A stretch of DNA of 64,000 nucleotides from Lineus longissimus (GCF_910592395.1 NC_088318.1:4340001-4404000), one strand, 5' to 3'; shown: positions 11,840-23,104, counted from the stretch's first letter. Notes: generated from the letters alone by a model not told the origin. Program-made: numbers and translations.

Positions 11840-12710
11840 GGTCATAACAAGTCATACATTTTACTTTTGTACCAGCAATATACCTGTGCATATAAGTCAT
11901 CGGAAGACCACCATTTGACAGCTTATAGCGCCTGGCTAAAGTCCCCTTTTAGCACTGAAAACTACCAATGAGTTGGATTCAATATTCTTATGGATAATGA
12001 ATATATTCTAGTTAATACATCATTAGTGGTAACAGTCAAGCAAGGATCTACTCAAACCGCTAGTTAACATAAGTCAGAAAGAGATAAATCAGTATAGTCT
12101 TAGACGGAAACATCTCACTCTACACAGAGGCTGCCTTAGGCTACCCGGAGAGATTTTCGTGTCGTCTTTTTTAAAGAATTATTCGGAATTCTAAATTTAA
12201 TGAGTTTTTTCTCCACAAAATTACTTTTGCAGACGTTCGTGTGTCCCGGTTGCATACAAGGCATGATCGACAACCACTCTCCAGTCCAATATAGCAACCC
12301 AGTTTTCACCAGTTTACGATAAGAAGAGCGACCTCTCTCGTGGAATTAAAGAATCACTTCTAAATGGAGAAAATTTAAAAGCCTGATGCTCTTTATACCG
12401 TCTTTTCGAAATAGATATATTGCGAATAAAAACGTTTTGCGTTTGAATTTAACGTGTTCGAAAAATCAACTGTACAGCGCTGAAAATGAACCACGCCAAT
12501 TCGAAATTCAACTGAACTACACAGCGCGGTCATCAGAGATTGATAGCACCAATGTTGTCGTGAGCGGATCCATGTTCACCGTGACAGTTCTTTTGACCTT
12601 TTCTACCGGGCGGGCACACCTATGTAAAACACGATTTGATTGGTCGATTTTGTGTTTTGAATTTCGAAGTCAAGTTTGAATCTAGAGTTTTGAATTTCGA
12701 ATTTCGAAAT
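11840..12710. other. 3' flank, no gene recognised
   Basis: AT-rich sequence with scattered GAATTTCGA motifs near 12655-12708. Open frames here have no domain or splice support. Confidence 0.4.
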
Positions 12711-12712
12711 GA

Positions 12713-12797
12713 GCCTTCTGGGCTACCTTTGTGGAGCAAGGCAACCTGCGCAACACAATTATAGCTTTTTAGTAATTATAACAGTAGCCCAGAAGGC
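12713..12797. mobile_element. Short hairpin with perfect 14-bp inverted ends
   Basis: GCCTTCTGGGCTAC at 12713-12726 is exactly inverted as GTAGCCCAGAAGGC at 12784-12797. The 57-base interior is AT-rich and itself partly symmetrical (TTATAGC...GTAATTATA). This is the form of a solo-hairpin MITE, although a structured transcript is also possible. Confidence 0.55.
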
Positions 12798-12829
12798 ATA
12801 GGTGGACGCCCCAGCCTCCATGAATAATT

Positions 12830-13350
12830 TAACTTTTTAATATCCCTAGCCCATGCAAATCCGATGTGCCCTTCCAACCCCGAAGACAGCTTTTCACTCT
12901 CTGTGGAAATGCCAAGAGGATGAGCCAGTCACTCAAATGACAGCTATTAAGTTTCCCTAAGCGAGCCATTGCGACCTGGATGCCCCTGCCACTTGAAGAC
13001 AACTTCATATCCCTACAGCCAATGCAATTGTTTGGATGTGCCCCGGCCACCCTGGCGACAACATTTCAATATCCCCAGGCAATGCGACTTGCATGTGCTC
13101 CTCAATATCCCTGAAGACGGCCTTCACGTTCCGCCGGCAAACTCGACGAGGTTGCAGAAGATACTTGGCCAATGACACGTACTTGTGCCAAGGACGGTCA
13201 AAAGACATATCCCTAGAAAGCCAATGAGACTTGGAGGTGCATGAGCCTCACCCTGACGACAACTTTCAATCCTGAAGATGACTTCTGATATCACTAGAAA
13301 TTGCGTTGATGTGGCACAGCCGGCTTTAAAGACAACTTTTCAATTTCGCA
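12830..13350. repeat. Degenerate 57-bp minisatellite units in the opposite orientation
   Basis: Blocks such as GACAACATTTCAATATCCCC near 13060 are the reverse complement of the unit that forms the long array beginning near 13500. Copies here are strongly diverged, so this is an old, inverted flank of the younger array. Confidence 0.6.
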
Positions 13351-13479
13351 AGCACATGCGGCGTGGATATCAAGACTGCGGCTGAACGGTGAAAGCTCTG
13401 TCTTCAGGCTTGCTTGGGCACATCCAGGTGTCGTACTACCTGGAGGTATTGAAATGATGTTGTCTGTCGAGTGGTCGGG

Positions 13480-15135
13480 GCACATCCAAGTCGTATTGGC
13501 TGCGGATATTAAAAGGTTGTTTTCATGTGGACCAGAGCACATCCAAGTCGTATTGGCTGGGGATGTTGAACGGTTGTCTTCATGTTGACCAGAACACATC
13601 CAAGTCGTTCATGTTGACTGGGGCACATCCAAGTCGTATTGGCTGGAGATATTAAAAGGTTGTCTTCATGTTGACCGGGGCACATCCAGGTCGTATTGGC
13701 TGCGGATATTAAAAGGTTGTCGTCATGTTGAACGGGGCACATCCAAGTCGTATTGGCTGGGGATATTGAACGGTTGTCTTCGTGTTGACCGGGGCACATC
13801 CAAGTCGTATTGGCTGCGGATATTAAAAGGTTGTCTTCATGTTGACTGGGGCACATCCAAGTCGTATTGGCTGGGGATATTGAACGGTTGTCTTCATGTT
13901 GACTGGGGCACATCCAAGTCGCATTTGCTTGGGATATTGAAATGTTGTCTTCTGGTTGGCAGGGCCATATTCAAGTCGCATTGCTTAGGTGCATGTTTGT
14001 CTTCATGCTGGCCATGGGCACATCCAAGTAGCTTTTGCTGAGGATATAGAAAGGTTGTGTCCAGGTTGACCGGGGTAAATCCTCGCCGTATTAGGTTGGA
14101 ATAGTGAACATCCAAGTCGCATTGGCTGGGGAAAGGTTGTCTTCATGTTGACCAGGGCACATCCAAGTCGTATTGGCTGGGGATATTGAAAGGTTGTCTT
14201 CATGTTGACTGGGGCACATCCAAGTCGTATTGGCTGCGGATACTAAAAGGTTGTCTTCATGTTGACCGGGGCACATCCAGGTCGTATTGGCTGCGGATAT
14301 TAAAAGGTTGTCTTCATGTTGACCGGGGCACATACAAGTCGCATTGGCTGGGGATATTGAAAGGTTGTCTTCATGTTGACTGGGGCACATCCAAGTCGTA
14401 TTGGCTGGGGATATTGAAAGGTTGTCTTCATGTTGACCAGGGCACATCCAAGTCGTATTGGCTGGGGATATTGAAAGGTTGTCTTCATGTTGACCAGGGC
14501 ACATCCAAGTCGTATTGGCTGGGGATATTGAAAGGTTGTCTTCATGTTGACCGGGGCACATCCAGGTCGTATTGGCTGGGGATATTGAAAGGTTGTCTTC
14601 ATGTTGACCAGGGCACATCCAAGTCGTATTGGCTGGGGATATTGAAAGGTTGTCTTCATGTTGACCGGGGCACATCCAAGTCGTATTGGCTGGGGATACT
14701 GAAAGGTTGTCTGCATGTTGACCGGGGCACATCCAAGTCGTATTGGCTGGGGATATTGAACGGTTGTCTTCATGTTGACCGGGGCACATCCAAGTCGTAT
14801 TGGCTGTGGATATTGAAAGGTTGTCTTCATGTTGACCGGGGCACATCCAAGTCGTATTGGCTGGGGATACTGAAAGGTTGTCTTCATGTTGACCGGGGCA
14901 CATCCAAGTCGTATTGGCTGGGGATATTGAACGGTTGTCTTCTGGTTGGCAGGGCCATATTCAAGTCGCATTGCTTAGGTGCATGTTTGTCTTCATGCTG
15001 ACCATGGGCACATCCAAGTAGCTTTTGCTGAGGATATTGAAAGGTTGTGTCCAGGTTGACCGGGGTAAATCCTCGTCTGTTTGGTTGGGATAGTGTACGG
15101 TTGTCTTCAAGATGGCTGGGGCACATCCAAGTGGC
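13480..15135. repeat. 57-bp minisatellite array
   Basis: About 27 units of 57 bp repeat a core of the form GGGGCACATCCAAGTCGTAT, TGGCTGGGGATATTGAAAGG, TTGTCTTCAT. Because 57 is divisible by three, several frames on both strands stay open for 200-270 codons (for example units of 19 residues beginning MCPGQHEDN on the minus strand). These frames have no start context, splice sites or domain and I take them as by-products. A divergent end segment, with TTCTGGTTGGCAGGGCC and a GGGGTAAATCCTCG block, occurs twice (about 13950-14095 and 14939-15085), showing that a longer segment was duplicated within the array. Confidence 0.9.
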
Positions 15136-15890
15136 ATGTGTTTGTGGAATGTGTTAGTCATATTGAAAAGTTGTCTACAAAGCTGTGAGTGGTTCTAGTG
15201 TAGTTTTTCATGATTTTAGAAGAGTCTGTACATGCTTTTTGTGGTAAAGTTCGATGGTTTTCATGGGATGTATGGCTGAATTAGTGCATTCTTGTTGAAT
15301 ATCTCAACAATTCCCACTAATTTTATCATACTTCTTTCAAGAGACACAAAGGCTGAACATACTTGATGTACAACAGATAAATCAAAAGATTTGAGGTAAA
15401 TTTATGGATACAATAAAAACTCAAATTCTCAAACAGATCAGAGAGAGGCATGGATGAATTGATAAGGTGGCAGGTAATGAGTTCTGTCAGAGTTAACATA
15501 TGTCAGTGACGAAAACAGCTACAAGTATACCGCTAAATGGCTTTAATAGTGTTTTACATGTAAGTTTACCGGTACATGAAAGTATGACTTGTTTCGAAAA
15601 TAATTTCTTATAAATATTCAATTTGTGAGCGACAAGTTAATTAAAAATGTCAAAATAGCGCATCTAAAAAGCTGGATGCATTCTATTTATATCAACAATC
15701 TTATGTTTACAAAAATTGACAAGAAACACAAATAATGGACCGACCCATCTGTAACCTTTTCACCCAGCAAATATCTAAAACTAATAATGGCACAAGACAT
15801 GGCCGGAAAAAACAGTCAATAAAACCAAATGCATGCAATCACAGATCAAGAAATTGAGTAAAGATAGTCATCATGGTTTACAAGACGTGC
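15136..15890. other. No gene recognised
   Basis: AT-rich DNA between two repeat blocks, with no coding exon or RNA gene seen. Confidence 0.4.
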
Positions 15891-15904
15891 CATTGGCTTT
15901 TCTA

Positions 15905-16016
15905 ACTGGCATGCGTGCACATGCGTTACGTGTGCATGCGTACTCATGCATTACATGTGCATGCACGCACATGCATTACACGTTCATACGCGCACATGCA
16001 TTACATGTGCATGTAT
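15905..16016. repeat. Degenerate CATGCRTTACRTGTG repeat
   Basis: Imperfect units of about 23-26 bases built from GCACATGCATTACATGTGCATG alternate purine and pyrimidine and are largely self-complementary, so the stretch could form cruciform or Z-DNA. Confidence 0.7.
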
Positions 16017-16549
16017 AAAAAACGGAACACACATACATGCACATGACGTAGTAAATAGTGCTCTGGTCGAATCACTTCTCTAATTAGCCTATATTGGTAT
16101 TGTTCTCTAATTAGCCTGGTACATGTATTATTTACAATATCTTTAACCAGTTGAAATACTTGAAAGACCAAAGTGATCAAATATAATTTACTGAATACTT
16201 TCTTCAATCATCCTGAGGAAATCAGGGGTTAATGTTCGCTTCTCGGGCCCCGCACACAAACCCCTGAGACGTTCGCCCTTATTTGGTGAAGTACAGACGT
16301 ACATCACCTTTAAGTCGGCAGATCAACCTCGGTTCTAGTACTATACTTCTATGATTTGTATGAAAGAAAACCGCACTCAGATCTCAATAAAATGGATGAG
16401 AATTGCATAATTTTATCATCACACTCATGGGAGCATCAACCAGCCCACATGAACTTATAAAAGCTCGAAAATTAAAAGTTCATACTTCAGCAGTAACATG
16501 TACATGTATTTAGATAGAAATCCTTTTGTAGCCTTCTATTAGTGATTAA

Positions 16550-16585
16550 AGGGAACTGGAACTGGCTTGGCGGTTTCAGTTCCCT
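16550..16585. mobile_element. 36-bp hairpin element flanked by TTAA
   Basis: The ends AGGGAACTG and CAGTTCCCT are inverted repeats, and TTAA lies directly outside both (16546-16549 and 16586-16589). The same ends and the same TTAA duplication bound the 335-bp element at 39028-39362, so this looks like an extreme internal deletion of that family. TTAA duplication is typical of piggyBac-type transposition. Confidence 0.65.
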
Positions 16586-16730
16586 TTAACCTTTTTTAAA
16601 AAATAGAGTTTTTAAACTGGAAATTATATTCAAACATCAGGAAATCTCTCTTCGTGAAACAGTCAAGGATGCTTTGTTATGCGTTCCCATCAGAACGTCA
16701 CTGGGCTAAGTTTGGCACATGTTTGAAGGT

Positions 16731-17757
16731 GCCTTTTCTAAGTTCTAATGAAAACTACATATACCTGCACAGTTCTACATGCCTGATACATGTTACAATA
16801 AAACCTAAAATGACAATACTCTCATTGTATCAGTCAGCATCATTCAAGTTTAAAATGACCTATCCAAGCATCTGAAGGGGCCTTTTCTAAGTTCTAATGA
16901 AAATTACATGTACCTGCACAGTTTCACATGCCTGATACATGTTACAATAAAACCTAAAATGACAATACTCTCATTGTATCAGTCAGCATCATTCAAGTTT
17001 AAAATGACCTATCCAAGCATTTGAAGGGGCCTTTCTAAGTTCTAATGAAAACTACATGTACCTGCACAGTTTCACATGCATGATACATGTTACAATAAAA
17101 CCTAAAATGACGATACTCTCTTGTATCAGTCAGCATCATTCAAGTTTAAAATGACCTATCCAGGCATCTGAAGGGGCCTTTCTAAGTTCGAATGAAAATT
17201 ACATGTACCTGCACAGTTTCACATGCATGATACATGTTACAATAAAACCTAAAATGACAATACTCTCATTGTATCAGTCAGCATCATTCAAGTTTAAAAT
17301 GACCTATCCAAGCATCTGAAGGGGCCTTTTCTAAGTTCTAATGAAAATTACATGTACCTGCACAGTTTCACATGCCTGATACATGTTACAATAAAACCTA
17401 AAATGACAATACTCTCATTGTATCAGTCAGCATCATTCAAGTTTAAAATGACCTATCCAGGCATCTGAAGGTGCCTTTTCTAAGTTCTAATGAAAATTAC
17501 ATGTACCTGCACAGTTTCACATGCCTGATACATGTTACAATAAAACCTAAAATGACAATACTCTCATTGTATCAGTCAGCATCATTCAAGTTTAAAATGA
17601 CCTATCCAGGCATCTGAAGGGGCCTTTCTAAGTTCTAATGAAAATTACATGTACCTGCACAGTTTCACATGCATGATACATGTTACAATAAAACCTAAAA
17701 TGACAATACTCTCATTGTATCAGTCGGCATCATTCAAGTTTAAAACGACCTAGCCCG
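16731..17757. repeat. Satellite of about 149 bp, seven copies
   Basis: Each unit starts with GCCTTTTCTAAGTTCTAATG and ends with GACCTATCCAAGCATCTGAA. Units start near 16731, 16880, 17029, 17176, 17325, 17473 and 17622, and are more than about 95% alike by eye. The last copy stops right at the stop codon of the minus-strand BTB gene, so the array forms the immediate 3' flank or 3' UTR of that gene. Confidence 0.92.
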
Positions 17758-17760
17758 GTC

Positions 17761-19149
17761 TTATTCACAACATGGTTTGATTATGAGTGTAATCTTGAAC
17801 ACGTCTCCGTCGACACCAGACAGGTATGAGCTCCGACAGTCATTTAATTCAACGTATGGTACAATATCGTTTACATTATACACGTTATCATCCTCATCGA
17901 AGACCATTCTCTTCTTGACGACATTTTTCGTGAATTCAATATTGTCCTGGACGCCGGTGACCAACAGGACAATTTCGACGGCTCTGTGTTCTGTCGATTT
18001 TGACATGATGGCAAGGCGTACGGTATCGTAGGCAGCACCCTCAATTTCGTAATTCTGTGTCCAGCCTATCATGAGACACTTGGGAAACAGTACCCCCTTT
18101 GGATACACGTCAACAGCCCATTCCCATGTTGTCTCTTCATCGGTCTCCGAGCCACTCACAGGGGTAAAAAACATCAGAGTCTGCACCGAGTAGTTTTGTA
18201 AAGAGTGAAAATGTTCAACATAAAAGGTAGTGCCCCAGAAATCATTGGTGTAGTTACGCGGTTTGAAAGCGTCGGGACAGAATAGATTTGAGGGCAAGTC
18301 CATATGGTTGCGGATTTCTTTCGGATATGAATGATAATTGAGTGCATTGCTTATCTTTTCCATGAAGAATTCCTCATGGATCGCGACGATGGGATCAGAT
18401 TGCATACTGACCAATTGATTCGATTGAATCATTGGAAATCTGATCCATGACATGATATCCAATGCAGTGTTAGTATATTTGACGCAATCTAAATGCTGTC
18501 TCTGAAAAATCCAGTTCTTGATACAAGAGAACAACGTGTATTCATCTGGGATCACCAATTCAGAAGATCGAAGAAATTGGATCAGTTCGTCTGCTTCCAT
18601 TTGTAGGTACTGCACAGTTGAGAGAACTTTGTGAAAGTTCCAAGTAATGAAATCCTTACATGTTCCGGCGAGCCTTTTATCCTCTTTCAACACCGCATAA
18701 CGATACCACGAAACGGCTCTGTTATGGTTTATGTCCGACACGATATGTTCACACATATAATTGACACAAATCTGCGACAGATCAGCGATGAAGTACTTGT
18801 CGCCCAGAATGAGTAACGGCAGGACGTTATCATGAGTCAGTTGAATCACACCTGTGTAGAGATACCTGAGAAACTGGCCAAATACCTGGCAGCATTCTGG
18901 CTCCTCTTTCAAGAGAACTTGATTCCCCTGAGACTCAGGCCACATGGGGCTTCTGAGCATCACGAGAAATACTTTGCTAGATTGACACAGGATGAGCTTA
19001 TGTGCAAAATGCACCTGTTGCCCAACGATAAGTTGAATATCACAGAATTCCTGGCTTTCGTAAAGCATGGCAAACCTCTGGAGAACTTTGTATGAGTTGT
19101 TGATCAGTTGGCCGTGTTCATGATGAAATGCGGACTTTCCTTCATTCAT
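17761..19149 (-). CDS. BTB-BACK domain protein, BTBD17-like
   Basis: One coding exon of 462 codons runs from ATG at 19149 to TAA at 17761. A TTTTTTTCATTTCAG acceptor at 19167 shows an upstream, probably untranslated, exon. The BTB/POZ domain (about residues 30-135) has FCDIQLIVGQQVHFAHKLIL and LRYLYTGVIQLTHDNVLPLL, and the BACK domain follows at about 140-235 (NRAVSWYRYA, DEYTLFSCIKNWIF). The C-terminal 180 residues are beta-rich with TTWEWAVDVYPKG, as in the MATH-like tails of BTBD17 and related proteins. BTB-BACK proteins dimerise and many serve as adaptors, some of them for cullin-3 ligases; no Kelch repeats follow. The ORF is intact and full length. No signal peptide is seen, unlike vertebrate BTBD17, so an N-terminal exon could be missing. 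Confidence 0.88.
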   Translation of the reverse strand: MNEGKSAFHHEHGQLINNSYKVLQRFAMLYESQEFCDIQLIVGQQVHFAHKLILCQSSKVFLVMLRSPMWPESQGNQVLLKEEPECCQVFGQFLRYLYTGVIQLTHDNVLPLLILGDKYFIADLSQICVNYMCEHIVSDINHNRAVSWYRYAVLKEDKRLAGTCKDFITWNFHKVLSTVQYLQMEADELIQFLRSSELVIPDEYTLFSCIKNWIFQRQHLDCVKYTNTALDIMSWIRFPMIQSNQLVSMQSDPIVAIHEEFFMEKISNALNYHSYPKEIRNHMDLPSNLFCPDAFKPRNYTNDFWGTTFYVEHFHSLQNYSVQTLMFFTPVSGSETDEETTWEWAVDVYPKGVLFPKCLMIGWTQNYEIEGAAYDTVRLAIMSKSTEHRAVEIVLLVTGVQDNIEFTKNVVKKRMVFDEDDNVYNVNDIVPYVELNDCRSSYLSGVDGDVFKITLIIKPCCE

Positions 19150-19207
19150 TGTTAACTCTTGCACGTCTGAAATGAAAAAAACGATTATAACTGAAAACTA
19201 CATATGT

Positions 19208-19466
19208 AATAATAATAATAATAATAATAATATATGAGTTCTTATATAGCGCATTTCCAGGTTCCCTGCTCAATGCGCTTTTGGGACTACATTATTATCA
19301 TCCCGATCTCCACAGAAATCAATCTGGGGTTTCAATGAGCAGCTACTGAGCGCTCAATTTAACTCGACCAGTAGGAAGTTTCTAAGTGGCGACTCAGCCG
19401 GGAATCGAACCCACGACCTTCCGGTTATGAGACCGGCTCTCTGCCATTGCGCCACCGCGCTTCCCT
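19208..19466 (-). mobile_element. tRNA-derived SINE
   Basis: Read on the minus strand, the head has a tRNA-like A box (GGCGCAATGGCAGAGAGC) and B box (GGTTCGATTCC) at about 19385-19455, then a body, a tail with GCGCTATATAAGAA, and an (ATT)n end (19208-19233 on the plus strand). This is the standard order of a Pol III-driven SINE. It lies about 60 bases upstream of the acceptor of the BTB exon, within its 5' intron. Confidence 0.88.
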
Positions 19467-19469
19467 AAA

Positions 19470-20245
19470 TACATGGTGAATAGTTTGACAATGCAGTGTG
19501 ATAGATTCAAAACATTTTATTGTCAATTTCCACATCAAAGGGAGGCGTCGCAGATGAGATGATTCATGCTCAGGCTCCTTGCCTGTACTTTATTTTAACT
19601 TAAGATCATGGACTTCGCATACTTGACTGGATATCCTGGTCCATGGCCATGATCTCTGGCCTGAGTGGGGGTTGGGTGTGTGGCATGTGCGAGTGTGATC
19701 ACCAGAAAACAACAGTTTTACAACAGATACTTGCCATGGCATGGCATCGCCCCTTTAGTCTTAAACCGGAAGGGCCCATTTGAAAAAAAGATAGATAAGC
19801 CCTGGCACTGTTTAGTATCTTTCAAAGACACCGCGCTAACAGTGTCACAATGTGGTCAAGATATTCGATAATTGAAAACAAAATTGCTCTGTCCGACAAT
19901 AGATACATGAAAATTAATCACCATTTTCGAGCCACTTTCCTGCAAATTTGTTGGTGCCAGTGTGGTTTTCTGACGGTACTCTGTCCTTGTATGAGTAAAC
20001 ATCCTTGTAGGTTTTCTCTGATCGGACGATTGGCATCTTGAATTGTTGGAATAGCGAGTTATTTCAGTACAATTTACAAATGTTTACAAAATTGACCACC
20101 ATTTTGAATCCAAGGATACCGGGTTGAAAAAAATGCAGAATCGCGGTTGGAACGAAGCATAACCCATCCTCGGAAAAACCCGAGTTAGTCGTATCCTCCT
20201 TCTCGGCGTTGGCCTGAAGTTCATGGTGGTAACCCAGCTCTGCAA
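19470..20245. other. Upstream flank of the BTB gene, no gene recognised
   Basis: No coding exon is supported. A first untranslated exon and promoter of the minus-strand BTB gene probably lie here or beyond. Confidence 0.4.
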
Positions 20246-20849
20246 CAAAGTAGGTATGAGGTATGAGGTATGAGGTTGGGTGGATCGGTCTTTCTTTGGT
20301 ATAACTACCCTGCCATTGGCAGAGCTACAAAAAATGTCTATAGACTCATTAGAGTGTTCCTCTCCACGGAAATCTTTAGTAAAAGGCGAAAGATTTATGC
20401 GTGGGATTGAAGAGAAACCAGAGTGATGTTATATCGCCCGAGTTGGATAGAGTTTGCCAAGTTATTCACCATGTGTTTGGTTTTGGATAATGGGATGCCT
20501 AGTAGTTCTTGAGTCTGTAGACAAAAGAAAAGGGTCGCAAGCAGAAAACCATTAATGACCAACAATTGCCACTATTGCCAAAAATGTTATGATGTTGCGT
20601 CTTTAAATTTTTAATGATCTGATCAGCATATTATGCAGCTCGTTGTCAGTTATCGCCTCGTGTTCGGCTCGCATCCGTGCAGGCCATGCCAATTGCGGAT
20701 TCTCCAAAAAAAATCCAGAAGGTGAAATATAAAAAAAGAACACGCTAACGTTATCCTACTTTGACCTTTGACCTTTGGTCAGTTCTATAGCCGTCCCAAC
20801 CGTGTAGTGATATTGGAAGAATAATGAAAAAATTACGAAAAAACCAAAA

Positions 20850-20967
20850 GTCTACAACACGTGGTATTCCGAGGCGGTCACCCATCCACGTACTAACCAC
20901 GCTCGATGTTGCTTAACTTCGGTGATCGGACGAGAACCGGTGTATTCAACGTGATATGGTCGTAGAC
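20850..20967 (-). rRNA. 5S rRNA, copy 1
   Basis: The 118-base gene starts GTCTACGACCATATCACG and ends GTGTTGTAGAC, with matching ends that form helix I. The internal promoter reads GGTTAGTACGTGGATGGG (box C). The usual animal GCCTGG/CCAGG helix is GCGTGG/CCACG here, a compensatory change that supports a functional fold. Transcription would stop at TTTT (20846-20849), with a second T6 run (20838-20843) behind it. Confidence 0.97.
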
Positions 20968-21500
20968 ACTTGAGGCAGACCTTTTGGGCTACTTATAACA
21001 GTAGGCCTGTGACGTAATTACATTTTCGACAGTACACCTGTGACAGTATATTTTCCAGCCGTTTTAACAGTAGTGGGCCTACTGTAACACTGGTTACCAA
21101 AAATGTTACCTTTTTTACCTTATAACTTCAAGATTTTTGGGAGGGTACAATCCCAACCTGATCACCTCTGGCTTGTGAGACCTATGCGACTGTGGAATTA
21201 TCGTGACATTTTTTCCCCACCCCTTCCTAGAGACTACAGTTCAGTGACCATACACCTGAAATGCGTGATCTGAGACAATTGTGCTTGGTGCGCGGTTGGT
21301 GCCGATCGTCTTGGTTACTCGCGTGTGTGCGCGTCTGTCGGGGGGGGGGGGGACTATTACTAGTTGATCACTTTGAGGTTGGGTGGATCGGTCTTTCTTT
21401 GGGATGAACTACCCTGCCGTTGGCAGAGCTATAAAAAAATGTGTATAGACTCATTAGAGTGTTCCTCTCAACGGAAATGGAGGCCAGGCCATGCCAATTA

Positions 21501-21820
21501 GGGGAATCAGTGGAGTAATGGTTAGAGTAATGGTTAGAGCGCCGGACTCATAACCGAAAGGTCGTGGGTTCGACTCCGGTTAGAACCACAATACTGGTTT
21601 CAGTGTCCCTGGGCAAGACACTTAACCCTGCAGTTGCTTCTCTCCACCCAGGTGTATAAATGGGTACCGGTTGGAATGATCAGCTAGTGCGCTGAATTGA
21701 CGGCAGCCTTTCTGAGTTCTACTGAAAGGTTTCAGGAGAGACCGGGGTAATAATGTAAAGCGCTTTGAGCGGGCAAACGGCCTGGATACTGCGCTATATA
21801 AGACGCATCATTATTTTTAA
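21501..21820 (+). mobile_element. tRNA-derived SINE in 5S spacer, copy 1
   Basis: The head shows GTAATGGTTAGAGCGCCGG (A box, with the AGTAATGGTTAG segment doubled) and GGTTCGACTCC (B box). The body contains GGGCAAGACACTTAACCC and the tail GCGCTATATAAGACGCATCA, both common in metazoan SINEs. The spacer between 5S genes 3 and 4 gives the empty site (GCCAATTGCGG), so the insertion duplicated AATT. Opposite in orientation to the 5S genes. Confidence 0.9.
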
Positions 21821-21976
21821 TTGCGGATTCTCGAGAAAAATTCTGAAGGTGAAATATAAAAAAAGAACACGCTAACGTTATCTTACTTTGACCTTTGACA
21901 TTTGGTCAGTTCTTTAGCCGTCCCAACCGTGTAGTGATATTGGAAGAATAATGAAAAAATTACGAAAAAACCAAAA

Positions 21977-22094
21977 GTCTACAACACGTGGTATTCCGAG
22001 GCGGTCACCCATCCACGTACTAACCACGCTCGATGTTGCTTAACTTCGGTGATCGGACGAGAACCGGTGTATTCAACGTGATATGGTCGTAGAC
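21977..22094 (-). rRNA. 5S rRNA, copy 2
   Basis: Identical over its 118 bases, as far as I can see, to copy 1, including box C, the terminal helix and the TTTT terminator. Lies 1127 bp from copy 1. Confidence 0.97.
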
Positions 22095-22627
22095 ACTTGA
22101 GGCAGACCTTTTGGGCTACTTATAACAGTAGGCCTGTGACGTAATTACATTTTCGACAGTACACCTGTGACAGTATATTTTCCAGCCGTTTTAACAGTAG
22201 TGGGCCTACTGTAACACTGGTTACCAAAAATGTTACCTTTTTTACCTTATAACTTCAAGATTTTTGGGAGGGTACAATCCCAACCTGATCACCTCTGGCT
22301 TGTGAGACCTATGCGACTGTGGAATTATCGTGACATTTTTTCCCCACCCCTTCCTAGAGACTACAGTTCAGTGACCATACACCTGAAATGCGTGATCTGA
22401 GACAATTGTGCTTGGTGCGCGGTTGGTGCCGATCGTCTTGGTTACTCGCGTGTGTGCGCGTCTGTCGGGGGGGGGGGGGGACTATTACTAGTTGATCACT
22501 TTGAGGTTGGGTGGATCGGTCTTTCTTTGGGATGAACTACCCTGCCGTTGGCAGAGCTATAAAAAAATGTGTATAGACTCATTAGAGTGTTCCTCTCAAC
22601 GGAAATGGAGGCCAGGCCATGCCAATT

Positions 22628-22947
22628 AGGGGAATCAGTGGAGTAATGGTTAGAGTAATGGTTAGAGCGCCGGACTCATAACCGAAAGGTCGTGGGTTCG
22701 ACTCCGGTTAGAACCACAATACTGGTTTCAGTGTCCCTGGGCAAGACACTTAACCCTGCAGTTGCTTCTCTCCACCCAGGTGTATAAATGGGTACCGGTT
22801 GGAATGATCAGCTAGTGCGCTGAATTGACGGCAGCCTTTCTGAGTTCTACTGAAAGGTTTCAGGAGAGACCGGGGTAATAATGTAAAGCGCTTTGAGCGG
22901 GCAAACGGCCTGGATACTGCGCTATATAAGACGCATCATTATTTTTA
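22628..22947 (+). mobile_element. tRNA-derived SINE in 5S spacer, copy 2
   Basis: Same SINE at the same spacer position, with the same AATT flanks and the same doubled A-box segment as the copy at 21501. It was therefore spread by duplication of the whole 5S unit and not by a second insertion. Confidence 0.9.
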
Positions 22948-23104
22948 ATTGCGGATTCTCGAGAAAAATTCTGAAGGTGAAATATAAAAAAAGAACACGC
23001 TAACGTTATCTTACTTTGACCTTTGACATTTGGTCAGTTCTTTAGCCGTCCCAACCGTGTAGTGATATTGGAAGAATAATGAAAAAAATACGAAAAAACC
23101 AGAA

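Noticed and set aside
14091-15001. Long open frames of 223-271 codons on both strands (19-residue repeats)
   Set aside because: They are produced by a 57-bp minisatellite whose unit is a multiple of three. Three frames are open at once, and there is no start context or splice signal.
21530-21595. Functional tRNA gene in the 5S spacer
   Set aside because: A and B boxes are present, but the A-box segment is duplicated, no acceptor-stem pairing is evident, and the sequence continues into a SINE body and tail.
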